NCBI GenBank assembly: GCA_025618425.1
Contig: CM046850.1
Coordinates: forward strand, 3,445,986 to 3,509,985
Direction: 5' to 3'
DNA length: 64,000 nucleotides
Source of the DNA: Heliocidaris tuberculata
Lineage: Eukaryota; Echinodermata; Echinoidea; Camarodonta; Echinometridae
The notes under the pieces are model-generated. The model was not told the DNA's origin. It worked only from the letters and a program-made list of their open reading frames with translations, and did not search any database. The stretch's first letter is position 1, and the number at the start of each line of letters is the position of its first letter. The translations under genes and the position numbers were made by a program. Below, one piece after another: positions 50,408 through 61,900 of this stretch.

Positions 50408-50715
50408 AGAGTCCCTCCTAACAAATGACACCAGAACATCTGACGGTATTTTACGCTTGAGTGAGCAAAATCCATTGTTGTGAAATAGAGCAAAATCCAT
50501 GACTGACAAAAAATTGTATTGGTTTTTACTGGTATCAGCCAAGTTGAGAGTCTCAAAAAGACTTAGATCATTTAATTATCAGAATATATTCTGATTTTGA
50601 TAATCTTGTTAAGATTTTTTCCAGGAACAATTATGGCTTCCATGATTATCTGCGTGTATCGGTAGAGTTGCGTACTGTGACCTCAAAATATTTTGAAGCT
50701 GACTTCCTTTTTTGG

Positions 50716-50729
50716 GGGGGGGGGGGGGG

Positions 50730-50760
<31 letters not shown>

Positions 50761-50790
50761 CGCGTGTGTGTGTGTGTGTGGGTGTGTGGG
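50716..50790 (+). repeat. G-run, (GT)n, (GC)n, (GT)n tract
   Basis: G14 or more, followed by alternating purine-pyrimidine (TGTG...GCGCGCGCGC...GTGT), a sequence type prone to Z-DNA. Confidence 0.95.
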
Positions 50791-50854
50791 TGGCCTAGAT
50801 TCAGCGTTTCTCATAATACATCTGCTTCATTGATCATCATGTTGATGATCGATG

Positions 50855-50985
50855 TGGAATGTCACATCTGTGTGTAGTCTCATATACCCATTTCTGTGTG
50901 CAGTGCATGTGACTTTCAGCAAGGGTGGGTCAATTTCTTATCATTCTGATCCTCCCAACACTTCATAGTAACCATCAGTTCTTAA
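50855..50985 (+). repeat. 0.38-kb dispersed repeat, partial copy 4
   Basis: It matches only the middle of the family (TGTGTGTAGTCTCATATACCC, GGGTCAATTTCTTATCATT), with both ends missing. Confidence 0.6.
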
Positions 50986-51339
50986 TCTCTAAAAAAGAGT
51001 GAATTTTCACTGTTTTCACTCCCCCGGGAGTCACGTCGGTGATAACTTGTTTAGGAGTGAATATCGACTATCGAGTGGAAAAAAGTGGAGTTTCACTCTA
51101 TTTTCATTCCCCCCGGGGAGTGACGTCAGTGTTCACTCGATTTTTTTATTTTTTTTTTAGAGTATGTACTACATAATCAACCTTTTAGAAATTCTTTAAT
51201 GACAACTAATTTTACAGTGAAACTGTATGACTAATACTAAACTTTACCTTTAAATTCATTTGATACAAGAAGGATATGAATGTGCTTTGAATACGAACAA
51301 CAACAACAACAACAAAAAACTGCAGAGTAATCTTTATCA

Positions 51340-51430
51340 TCGAAGGAAAGAAGTGTGACCAGGATTCGAACCCCTGATATGATATTAAGAGTAAATAAAT
51401 CCTACCACAGCATTATCACTCTTCCAACTA
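51340..51430 (-). repeat. Degenerate tRNA-like sequence (SINE-type)
   Basis: The minus strand has AGTTGGAAGAGTGATAATGC followed by GGGGTTCGAATCCTGG, resembling tRNA A and B boxes. The anticodon arm does not fold cleanly. Confidence 0.45.
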
Positions 51431-52164
51431 TGTACATGATGTACCCAATACGAAGGAAAAAAACTTTATACTCAAACTTGATGTTTACATTGTCTAATCA
51501 GTGTCACTGTTAGTGTGTGCGTGTGGTGTGGGTGTGTGCTTGTGTGTGCGTCTTAGTGTGCGTGGGTGTTGATGTGTAGATATATGTGTGCGGATATCTT
51601 ATCATTTATTGTATATTGTTGTATGTTTTTTATTAATTCTTTGTCAAGACGCGTACAAGGCAAAGTAGAAAACAGAAGGGACTGTTTTGAATATATACAG
51701 GACGGAAGATATACGTACATGTATATTTCGTTTTTATTTAAGACTCTTCTTCTTTTCCCTGTATAATTACAAAGCCAACATGGCTCATATCGAAAAGAAT
51801 CTAACACATTTTACCTCCACACACATACACACACACACGTACACACGACCACACGCCCACAAATGCACTCGCACGTGCACACGCCCACACACACCAACAA
51901 AGAAGGTAATAGTATGAACATTCTTGAAAGCCAAAGTCAAGCTATTGAGCACCAGGTATCAACCTCTTCATTTCATCGAACTCACTATACATGTTATTCT
52001 GTATCCTTTTAAATGTACGGAGTGGAAATCCAATCTCAAAATAGTGGAATCCACTCTCAAAAGAGTATTTCAACCACTACTTTGAAGTGGAATTTAACTC
52101 TAAAGGAAGTGATCGCTAATTATTACTCCTATAAAACTAGTGACTTTTCGGGGGGTGTACTCTT

Positions 52165-52936
52165 GTTTCGTTTTTCCGAAGGTTCGTAATTCCGAAGGAA
52201 AAAAAAATCCCTTAAAGCAGGGGGTTCTTAATTCAGAAAATGAAATAGGGTTCATAATTCCGAACATTTGATGTATTACTCAGAAGGTTCGTTATTCCGA
52301 AGGTTCGTAATTCTCCGTATCGCATATAGCTCTCCGAATCCGAACGCATGCGGCGCTCTAATTTTTGGGCATGTGATTGCTGGCAACTGAGCTTCCGGGT
52401 CCGGCCGGAGCGTCATTGACAATGTGTTAGAAGACGTGGTTAGCCTAGCAAAAACTCCCTTTTGTACCTAATCTAGCAAATAATCGTGATTTTATACAGT
52501 TGATATTTAAATGGGATTCTTCTGTGAAGCCACCCAATGTGGGATGTTGAGCCGACGATGCAAAACGTGTTTTCAGCAGAACAATCACGCACGAAAAAAA
52601 CAAGGAAATATCAGTTTATGCTCGCTATAGCTATAGACTGGAACCGGAAATATATGTGCCAACATCGTTGTCCCCGATATCGGCATCGGGAGCTGATATC
52701 GGCTGATATCGGCTATATGCGATAGGGAGAATTCCAAAAAATGAAATAGGGTTCGTAATTCCGAAAATGAAATAGGATTCATAATTCCGAAGGTTCGTAA
52801 TTCCGAAAATACAATAGAGCCCTACATAACTTTTCGGAATTACGAAACCTTAGGAAATTAACCCCTTTTCATTTTCGGAATTACGAACCTTATTTCTTTT
52901 CGGAATTATGAGCCTTCGGAAACATGACATGTAACC
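52165..52936. mobile_element. CCGAAGGTTC-rich foldback element, copy 2, with an inner inverted pair
   Basis: The outer arms carry repeated TTCCGAAGGTTCGTAATTCC and complement units. An inner inverted pair, AATTCTCCGTATCGCATATAGC-like, lies at about 52308-52332 and 52708-52736 and encloses roughly 0.38 kb of unrelated, GC-richer DNA with GATATCGGC repeats. No transposase seen. Confidence 0.75.
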
Positions 52937-53335
52937 GAATTTTCAATCCTCTGCATCAAGATAATAGAAAAATGAACGAATCATTATTAATAACATGTCG
53001 TAAAGAGAGATTATAGTGACTTCAAGTTAAAAATAATATATTTATCAATGTCGTTAGGCAAATTTGGTGATTTCTCCAGATTGGGGAGACATTAAGGAGT
53101 GGACGATGTCGATACTTAGTCGATGTCAAGATTTAAACCTGGCCTAGTTTGATAGTCCGGTCTGTATAGGACAGCATCCCAGGTCTGTTTATAAATCAAT
53201 ATTTAAACCCAGACGGACAATTACTTGCTGTAGGAAAAGAAAATCAAGAGGTCTGGCGGAAAAGGAAAACTAATCGTAGTGTTAAAGTGCACAACCTTCG
53301 TGTTAGTTCCAGATTTTGAGGCAATCACTCAGAGT

Positions 53336-53342
53336 CTCACTC

Positions 53343-53378
<36 letters not shown>

Positions 53379-53588
53379 CTATCCTCTCTTTCTTTCTCTC
53401 TGCGCCATTCTCTCTAATGCTCTTTCTATCCTTTCCTCTCTCTTTCTCTCGCCCCCTCTTCTCTGTCTCCCTCTCTCTATCTGTTTCTACCTCTCTTTCT
53501 ATATATCTCCCTCTCTTTTACTCCATCTTTCTATCTGACTCTGTCTCGCTCTCCCACTGTCACGTCTGTCTGTAAGATTCTATTTCTT

Positions 53589-53630
<42 letters not shown>

Positions 53631-53672
53631 TCTCTCGTTCTCTATCTGTATCTATCTGCATCTCTATCCATC
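53336..53672 (+). repeat. CT-rich microsatellite belt
   Basis: (CT)n runs at 53340-53372 and 53596-53640 with degenerate CT-rich DNA between. Confidence 0.95.
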
Positions 53673-54764
53673 ATCTTCTCATATCTAAAGTTCTAGTTCT
53701 TAGCGAGTGAGACAACAGGCAAAGGCAGAGGCGGAGGGTACTTTGATTTTCTTTTAATCGATGTCAAGCTAGGATTACGGGGTTAACTGTCAGCGTGTAG
53801 CTGAAATTAGAGCATCAATGGTGAAGCTGATCGTGGCGTGCCCCAGTAACATTTCCAATGGACACCGCCCGTTCGATACGGGACCAGCTCCCGCCAGACT
53901 TCGCGGCGAGCTCCGGTGATGATTTAGATGAAGAGCTGGGCCAAACTCCACTGCATTCCTTTGGAAAGATAGATGAATTTGATCGCGGCTTTCAAGCAAA
54001 GATCAACACGGACGATCAATCGAGACTTTTATTGTCACTTATTTCCTTACAACTCTTTTTTTCTTTCTTCAACCCGTTCTTCAGGTTTAAGACGTCGTTC
54101 ATTTTTGACAGGCCAATAAAAAAGTGGTGTCAAAGTGAATTCGACGGGATCCAATTATTGTAACTGAGAGCGGCATAATCGGGCTTTTAGGCAAAGTGAG
54201 ACACTTTCCGTCGATAATGAAAATGGTTGCCAACTTTGAAGTTTTGGGAAGCGGAAAGTTCAAAATTAGTCCAAGGTATACTACGCTGTATTTACATATG
54301 TTCAATGATAACTATACTAGCGATGATTCTAAATATTGTGAATTGTCGAATGTTCATTTCTGTTTAATATGTTTAACCAACATGGCAAAAACAAGTATTT
54401 TTTAAAAATTTCTACGGAACTAGTCTATTTTACATGAACTGAACAAGCGCGTTGATAAAGTTTCGAAGTTAAAATGTATTTTAAGTGTTTTCATCATAAT
54501 TATAATATAATCCTCGGTATAATCAATTATCTTTGTAGTTCATTATTTAAAAAATAAAACACGAATTTGTCTAAAATGTAGAGCACTGAAACTATCATTA
54601 TATATAGGCCAGTTCGAAAATATCAGAATGCTCAACTTTGATTTCGTTAATTAATGTTTGTAACTTGGTATCTTACCTGACAAAATTCGAAATGAATAAC
54701 ATCAGACAGTCTGGTGCTTTTTAATAATAATAATAACAATAATAATGATGATGATGATAATAAT

Positions 54765-54765
54765 T

Positions 54766-54812
<47 letters not shown>
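54765..54812 (+). repeat. (CTA)n microsatellite
   Basis: About 15 units, preceded by (AAT)n and (GAT)n. Confidence 0.97.
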
Positions 54813-54813
<1 letters not shown>

Positions 54814-55142
54814 AACGTATTCAAATTTGTCAAAATGTCAATCAATTTGGCAATACACATTCGTCATTCAAAATCGTGTCAGTTTGGGTGACCTTAGATT
54901 TCGGCCCGATTTAGGTTTTCTATTTCATTTTCAGGCCTGCTTCTTAGCAAATCTAGCATTCAAATAAGAACAATCAGGACGACATACAGTATAACGCATT
55001 ATGAAGGCGGGGGGGGGGTAAGGGTTGGCAATGAACTTTCCCTATTCTCACAATGTGAGTTATATTCATTTGTGAGCACATGGGGTCATTATTCCATCCC
55101 TCCCCAACAATCACCCCACCCCCATGCATGAATACATATACC

Positions 55143-55147
<5 letters not shown>

Positions 55148-55235
<88 letters not shown>
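55148..55235. repeat. (AT)n microsatellite, about 85 bp
   Basis: A pure alternating AT tract, with two shorter tracts at about 55482-55527 and 57128-57180 in the same block. Such tracts can extrude cruciforms and mark every junction of the tRNA block. Confidence 0.95.
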
Positions 55236-55237
<2 letters not shown>

Positions 55238-55312
55238 GCCAGGGTTTTTCAGGTCATTTCTTAATCCATGTCTTTTATTGGTTTATATTTTTCTTCATTT
55301 GTCTTCTAAGAT
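55236..55312 (+). repeat. Direct repeat copy 1 next to an (AT)n tract
   Basis: It begins ACGCCAGGGTTTTTCAGG and ends in TTTTCTTCATTTGTCTT. The same sequence, slightly diverged, recurs at 57186-57265. Both copies directly follow an (AT)n tract, so (AT)n plus this tail is a unit on both sides of the tRNA inverted duplication. Confidence 0.75.
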
Positions 55313-55477
55313 ATATATATTCGTTCATTTATCATGTTTATCATTTATTTATCGTTCTCCTAAAGAAGACGCCAGGGAGCGTCGAAAATTTGAGAAAACA
55401 AAACATCAAACTTACTAGCAACAATGCATTAACTGTGTCTTTGTCTTTGCCTACGTCATTGCCAGTACGTGAAATAT

Positions 55478-55531
<54 letters not shown>

Positions 55532-55629
55532 GTGAGAAATGAAAATGAGAGAATAATGGTTGCGTAGCTTAAATCAAAGTTCCCCAGAGCTGTCCTCCCT
55601 TTTTGAATTTTTGCAAAGGTTGAAAAAAT

Positions 55630-56617
55630 GTCTCCGCCGGGAATCGAACCCGGGTCGTTGGCTTAGAACGCCAATGCCTTAAAGTAGATATTCAAAGCAA
55701 ATCACAAATATGCTCAATAATGTATCTCTAGAAACTAGAAAGCTTGCAGATGGTAATCGTATAAGTTTTACGTTAGCTGCGTGTTTGATGATTAAAAAAT
55801 AACACAAATAAAAACACTTCTCAGCATCTGGGATATCCGAGCGATTCGCCAGAAATATACCGATGTTTTCGTGACGTCACATCAGGTGCCAATCCTGCCT
55901 AAGCAGACGACGTCCTATATCAAGTGAACGTAACTGCAATGCAATTATTTTTAAATTATAAAGAGTTTGGTTTGTTTCACCATGACCGTATTTCACATCA
56001 TTCTAAAAGGGAAGTGAAACCGTTTCTAGTAACTAAAATCTTCTGTTTGTAAAAAGTCATGATAAGGGTCAATGATCAATCAAAGAAATCACACTTTCGA
56101 ATTGTAAAGCCCGCTGAATTATAGCATGGATGGTATTCGTTCCCTCTTGAAACGCCGACATGCCGCGGTGCATGCAGCTGAAAATACAATGGCATTTTTT
56201 TTGGTTTACAATCGATTGATTCCTTTATTTTTTTAACGCTGCATTTTTCATCAAAATAATACCATGCAGGAAATTTAGAGTGAGGCAACAAATAAGCATT
56301 TATACTGACGCTAGTGAAGTAAGAGAAATAAGTGAAGATGAGATGACAAAACAGGCACTGAAAATGTATAAGATGTTATGGGGCATCGTCTGCTTAGGAA
56401 GGATTGCTCCCCGGTATGACGTCACATATCTCAGCAGCGTTCAAAGAGCTCTATAGGTGCTATAGCGGGGCTTTGTTATATCATTTTATAATTGATAATA
56501 ATCATTACTTCAAATGTTTCCAAGAGTTGAATTTTGATAACCTTGTTCAATCTAAGCTTCACCTATGCAATAATAAAAATTAATGAAATTCTACTTTAAC
56601 CACTAGACCACGGAGAC
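55630..56617 (-). pseudogene. Broken tRNA-Arg(UCU) copy split by a TTAA-flanked insertion
   Basis: This is the minus-strand twin of the tRNA at 56764-56835. The 5' part (acceptor strand and start of the D-arm) is at 56617-56596 and the rest is at 55682-55630, separated by 913 bp. The break falls in GGTTAAGGC of the D-loop, and the TTAA is present on both sides. The anticodon stem here pairs fully (TTGGC/GCCAA), so this copy was well formed before insertion. It cannot give a normal tRNA now. Confidence 0.85.
55683..56595. mobile_element. TTAA-inserting foldback element inside a tRNA gene
   Basis: The 913-bp insert is bounded by TTAA (55679-55682 and 56596-56599). The termini match imperfectly as inverted repeats (AGTAGATATTCA against AGTAGAATTTCA). 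Further inside, an inverted pair near 55871-55910 and 56385-56430 shares GTGACGTCA and CCTAAGCAGACGA. No transposase-like frame is visible. TTAA target choice is typical of piggyBac-type non-autonomous elements, but the tips lack the usual CCC start, so the superfamily is not settled. Confidence 0.75.
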
Positions 56618-56763
56618 GGGCCAGTGATTTCGGCGACACCAGATTCAATCGACCGACAGATTGACAAATCTTCAACCTTATTAATTAATTCCTTTGTCGG
56701 GGGCAGGTGAGTTTTGTCAATCTGTCGGTCAATTGAATCTGGTGTCGCCGAAATCACTGGCCC

Positions 56764-56835
56764 GTCTCCGTGGTCTAGTGGTTAAGGCATTGGCGTTCTA
56801 ATCCAACGACCCGGGTTCGATTCCCGGCGGAGACA
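56764..56835 (+). tRNA. tRNA-Arg(UCU)-type gene, intact copy
   Basis: A 72-base cloverleaf. The acceptor stem GTCTCCG/CGGAGAC pairs perfectly. The D-arm is GTCT-AGTGGTTA-AGGC. The anticodon arm is TTGGC-GTTCTAA-TCCAA, with TCT in the anticodon position and T at 33. The T-arm is CCGGG-TTCGATT-CCCGG. The A box (TGGTCTAGTGG) and B box (GGTTCGATTCC) are canonical for RNA polymerase III. The last anticodon-stem pair is C-T, a mismatch absent from the neighbouring broken copy. It sits in an inverted duplication, so it could be a real gene or a tRNA-derived repeat. Confidence 0.75.
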
Positions 56836-57018
56836 TCTTTTCAACCTATGCAAAAATTCAAAAAGGGAGGACAGCTCTGGGGAACTTTGATTTAAGCTAC
56901 GCAACCATTATTCTCTCATTTTCATTTCTCACAATTATAATTATTTCCACGAGAGTTGCCGAAGCTGTTGTATATGTTATTTCCTTACAATTTTATATAT
57001 ACTGTATATATATATATA

Positions 57019-57080
57019 TAGCAAACAATTATGTTGAAATAAAACTTGCGGTATTTTTATTTCAACATAATTGTTTGCTA
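57019..57080. repeat. Perfect hairpin beside an (AT)n tract
   Basis: The arms contain AGCAAACAATTATGTTGAAA and its exact complement, about 25 bases each, with a loop around CTTGCGGTATT. This looks like a short foldback or the remains of an inverted element. Confidence 0.75.
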
Positions 57081-57125
57081 TCTATTTCAACACACCGACG
57101 CAGAACCTTCTTGATTTGTTTACGA

Positions 57126-57183
<58 letters not shown>

Positions 57184-57185
57184 TA

Positions 57186-57265
57186 CACGCCAGGGTTTTC
57201 AGGTAATTTCTTGGTTTTTTATTGGTTTTATTGGTTTATATTTTTCTTCATTTGTCTTTTTAAGA
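57186..57265 (+). repeat. Direct repeat copy 2 next to an (AT)n tract
   Basis: This is the partner of 55236-55312, in the same orientation and about 1.95 kb apart, with a short internal expansion of TTTATTGG. Confidence 0.75.
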
Positions 57266-57761
57266 CTTGTTCTAATCTTTCTTTTCAGATAAACATTGAT
57301 CATGATTGTTCATATTTTCTTTCTTTTGCATCTTTTTAAACTTTTAATGCCTGTTGATATAATGTTCTTTCATGCACAAATGAATACATAAATAATACAA
57401 ATAAAGAGATATACTTGGGGTGAATAGGATTGCGCACATTCCATACAGATGCTCGCCTGTAGACGGAATTGTATGTTTAAACGCCTAAAGTTTAGCTTTG
57501 TAGACGAAATTGAATGCTATTCACCTGATTTTCTAAGTTGAGGGGTGTTGTTTCAATTCCGTTTGACAAAAGTTGGTGATCGCACGATAAAAAAATTGAA
57601 ATTGAACGAAATTATTGGTTAATTGAAAAAGAGGATCCTGATCGTCATTCAAATTCGTTCTAAATTGCGTGCTATTATCGAAAATTTGGGTGCTATTTTG
57701 ATGAAATTGAATGGGAAAACCTATAATAACGGTTTCTTATAAAGCTCTTTACAAATAAAAA

Positions 57762-57802
57762 ACAAAACAAACAAACAAACAAACAAACAAACAAACAAAC
57801 AA
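57762..57802 (+). repeat. (CAAA)n microsatellite
   Basis: About nine units of CAAA or AACA after AAAACAAAA. Confidence 0.95.
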
Positions 57803-58102
57803 AATTGACCAAAGCCTTACATTACTATTCTTTCTTTTTTTATGAATCCCTAAATATAACTCGAAAATAAATAAATGGGCAGAGCTGTCCAAAGCAACAG
57901 TATCTGAACAAGGGTTAAAGCTTTTTTTCATTTATGCTGAATGACAATTAGACTTCATATTCGTCATGTCTGTGTTAAAGAATTTAATATGGAGAAATGC
58001 GTATTTTCTTAAATGCACTACCATTATGCCGAAACAATCATTATATTTTATATTGTATAAAATCATGCGCTCAAACTAACACAAGTCATTATACATAAAT
58101 CT

Positions 58103-58487
58103 GGGCCCCGTTTCGTAAAACTTGTTATCAATAGAGCCTGATCGGTTAGTCACGGACGGACATTTGACAAATTTTAAAAGTTTGAAGGCCTGTAGAGAAT
58201 AGGTATTTAACTGAAGAGAGCTATTTCATGTCTCATTGTGAAGGGCATCACTGAAGGAGTTGAAATCTGACAAAATTTGGTTGCCATGATCACTGACTAA
58301 AATTATAATCCATAAAATATTCAATGTCACGGAGGACAAAATGCCTACTCTCAACCGATCAGGCTCAATAACAAGTTGCAAGAACTGTTATAAGCTACTG
58401 AAATCCTTACATCTGATTGGCTGAGAGCAAATTTGTCATAGAAATGTGAGAGTTGTTACTGATAACAAGTTTTATGAAACAGGGCCC
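58103..58487. mobile_element. GGGCCC-ended foldback element, copy 4, carrying a nested insertion
   Basis: The ends GGGCCCCGTTTCGTAAAAC and GTTTTATGAAACAGGGCCC are present. The interior is split by the element at 58134-58366. Confidence 0.85.
58134..58366. mobile_element. Nested 233-bp foldback element, GAGCCTGATCGGTT ends
   Basis: The terminal inverted repeats are exact for 14 bases (GAGCCTGATCGGTT / AACCGATCAGGCTC), with AATA repeated at both flanks (58130-58133, 58367-58370). Non-coding. Confidence 0.8.
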
Positions 58488-58999
58488 TGATTGGTTGAAA
58501 ATAAAGTTTTATTTCATCAGCTTGGATCCAAAAGAGCGTTTTCTCTTAATAAAACCTTTTGGGCTTCAAGCGGACTACGGAATATTTGAAGGTTTTTTTT
58601 TCCTTTCTTTCTTTCTTTTTTTTTCTTTTTCTTCTTCTATTTCTAATGCAAGGGGCCCCGTGAATTATGTAATCGGTTATATTGTTAATCTGCAATTTCC
58701 GGGGATACAAAAGATTGTCTCTGTTTGTAATTTGATGTAATATAAACAGAAACATGGTTTTTATTCTTTCTAAGGAAGAAGAATTCACTTCCTGTTTGTA
58801 TGTACTAAGAAATAAATATGAATTAAGAATTACGACGCCACCAATAAAACCTCCATTCAAGAATCGTTGGATGATAGAAAATGATTGAAAATAGAACCCA
58901 TATCATATTTTGCGTCTCTGAATACATTAATATCGTCGTGTATCGATATGGTGTGGGTTTTAGCATTTTGCAGGTAAAATAACTTATGTTTTTAATGTT

Positions 59000-61900
59000 G
59001 CTTTTTCTTGCATATTGGAATGGGTGGCAACAGTAATAACGATTAGTTCTTTATTCACAGGGACAAATACAGTGAGTAGTAGATTGCCACTCGCTTGGAG
59101 TAAGCCGTCAAGATAAATTCAATCTTCCTCAACACGTGTCCTATGCCTTCCACTGACATCTGACATGTCTGACTTTTCAGGCATGTCTCGATCAGGCATT
59201 TCTTTTCCCCAACAACAAAACGAGAGGCTCTTTCGACTCTCTAAATCTCCTCACATCCCCTCTCTCCCTTGCAGTTCCTTGGTCGATTTGCCCTTTTCGG
59301 CTGCCCCTGTGCGACCCACGGCCGCCCATCGAAATATTGGCCGTCTCCGTCCGACTGGATATCCAAGACAGCAGCCATCGATTCTTGCTCAGCTGTCGCG
59401 AGTGTCGCAGCCAGATTTAACTTTCCTCTTTTTTCCTTTTTTTTTTACAAGCGTGTCTATTCTCCTTCTTTTTCTTACTTTTCTCCGCTCTTTGTTGAAT
59501 CGCGTTTCCATTAATCGCCTTTTGATTTAAATCTTACTCTTCTTGCGTGTGGAGAATGATGTATACATTACCTGGGGTATGGTTAATCGTTTAATAAACG
59601 GGAAAAGGTGACCGTGCCCCACTTAAACTTGACAGAAAGGAGACAATGAGAAACTGCAGCTTTCGGAACTAATGATTTCGCAGTTCGTTTGGCATTGATC
59701 TCTCTTTAGTTACTTGAGCCTTGGTATTGCTACCCCCCCCCCCCCCTCCTCTCTCTCTCTCTTTCTTCTCTCAGTCTCTCTGTCTGTCTGCCTTGTTCTT
59801 GCTCCTCTCTTTCTTTCTCCTTCCACTTCGTCGTCTCCCTCTCATTCTATCCTATTATTTTATCATAACTTCAAGGACAATGAGCTAGTACATAAGAGGA
59901 ATTTGCATAATTTTATTTTTATCAGACTCTCTATCTATGATAGATTTCAAACAGAAAAAAAGTGGGTGAAGTCTGGCTAGGCATTATAGCCACATTCATT
60001 CAGCGCACCTCCAATCTGAGGCTTCAAACATTAATTTGTATTGGGAGGGGAATATTCGGGGTCGACAGGTACCACAGTAATTAATTTGCTATGCTAGTAG
60101 GCAATTTGTAATTACTATCGTTGTATTATATACATGTAAATCATGGCGTTATAAGAAGCTCCATGTAGGTAATGTATCTATCCGACTTTTAGGGTTATTC
60201 TTTTCTGTCTCCGTATAGTATTCGTCTATTTCCTTCCGTTCTGCCCCTTAATTTCTTAAAATTCCGTCTTTTTTTTGTTGTCTTTTTTTTTTTTGCTGGA
60301 TAACTTTTTATTTCCATTTCTTTTTTAAACTGCGTAATTCAGTGTATAAGGCATTTTATATAAAATATAAATCAACCTAAAATGCGAAGGTAAGTTTGTT
60401 TCTTTTTCTTGATGTTTGCACGGTTCCTCTAGCTCTTGTTTGTTCGCCTAGTTGGAAACGCATCTTTCCCTATATAGCTCCACCTTAATTTTCATCCTGT
60501 TTTGCTTTGATCGCTCAACAACAAAAATAAAAGCCTCTCATCTTTCGCTGTCGCCTCAATCACTCACCTTGGCTGAGAGTATAACCTACCTTTCTTTCAT
60601 CTTGAAATCTTACCATCTCCCCTCCCTCTTCTAATGAACCTTTCATCGACAAGCAACGATTCCACACTCCTTGATTACCATCTAACGGCACCCAAAACAG
60701 AACTTATGATGCCCCCAAACAACAACTATTGACTCAAAGCAGGTTAACCTGTACTTTGCTTCTCATCACGTAACTGTCATCTGTAATGCATCCCTCTTCA
60801 TCTTATTTTGTGGCGGGAAAATAGCTTATATAGAAAAGGTATCTCTCTCTAACCGTCCTTCTGTTTTGTTTTTGTTTTTGATTTTGTTTTTGTAACTACT
60901 TGGTGTGAACCCTAATGGTGTTGGTTAGCAGGTTCGGGGTTCGAGGCTTTGCGAAACGTTGCAAGGGGCACCAACAGAATGTTCATGTTGTGATACTGCA
61001 TTCAATAATGACAGAAAAGGCGTAAGAAGACTAGACATGTATTGAACATTGTTAATGTCATATAGCAAATTCACGAAATGTTTATTTGGAATGTAGATGT
61101 CCTCACTGATGGACCACTCTGCCCACAAAATTGAAAATAAAAAATTATTCAAGTCATAAGACGCTTATAACGAATGAAAGACTTAAATTTCCAAGTATTT
61201 GGTCATAGTGTTCTCAATATTTTTTTTCACAACGTGTTAAAATTCATATTTCATTTTTGCAACTGAATCTTTGAGAAGCATATTTGAGAATTTGCCAACA
61301 AAAATAATGTCGAATGTATACAGTCCATGTGTACCGACCAACGTATAGAGAAAATAAAGCAACTTTTAGATATAGAGATTTAGACGTAACAGCAACCCCT
61401 CCCCCTCTCTCCATCTTCTCATTTGGCTCCCCAAAGTTTCGGTGAGTCAAAATTTATGGGCTTTGTTTAAAGAAAAGAGTACGATGATATTCTTCTGTCC
61501 TATCGTTATGCTTTCACAACGTCGCATAACTTCAGATAAAAATAGTCGATACATATTGGTCCAAGTAACTTTTAGAAAGGGGATGATTCAAATATTTAGC
61601 TTCGAGCTCTTCATACCTGTCGATCATAAATGCATTACCTCTCGGCATTATAAGACTATGAAACATTCTCAAAAGAAATGTCTCATTATGGAAATCTACT
61701 CAAGCAGGTATCCCGTTACACATTACTTGAAGGCATCATAGGAGGTAACTTTTGTGTTGACTAATGTCATCCCTTCCAGCCCTCGAAAATTTTAAATTCT
61801 GCTTTGTATTTTAGATGGAGACAGGTAATTTGATGCCATAGAGAAAAAAAAAATAATGCGAATCATTCCCTGATCGATAAAGACGCACTCTACTCATACG

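Larger units (their letters stand above)
55525..56940. repeat. Inverted duplication carrying head-to-head tRNA copies
   Basis: The left arm (55525-56669, minus the insert) and right arm (about 56716-56940) are near-identical in reverse complement over about 225 bp, covering the tRNA and flanks on both sides (e.g. GGGAGGACAGCTCTGGGG). The spacer between arms is about 46 bp. The tRNA 5' ends face each other, 146 bp apart. Confidence 0.85.

Noticed and set aside
53858..54163. 101-codon plus-strand frame starting with an acidic, protein-like segment
   Set aside because: Begins plausibly but ends in a low-complexity hydrophobic stretch, lacks recognisable motifs or splice partners; not enough to call a gene.
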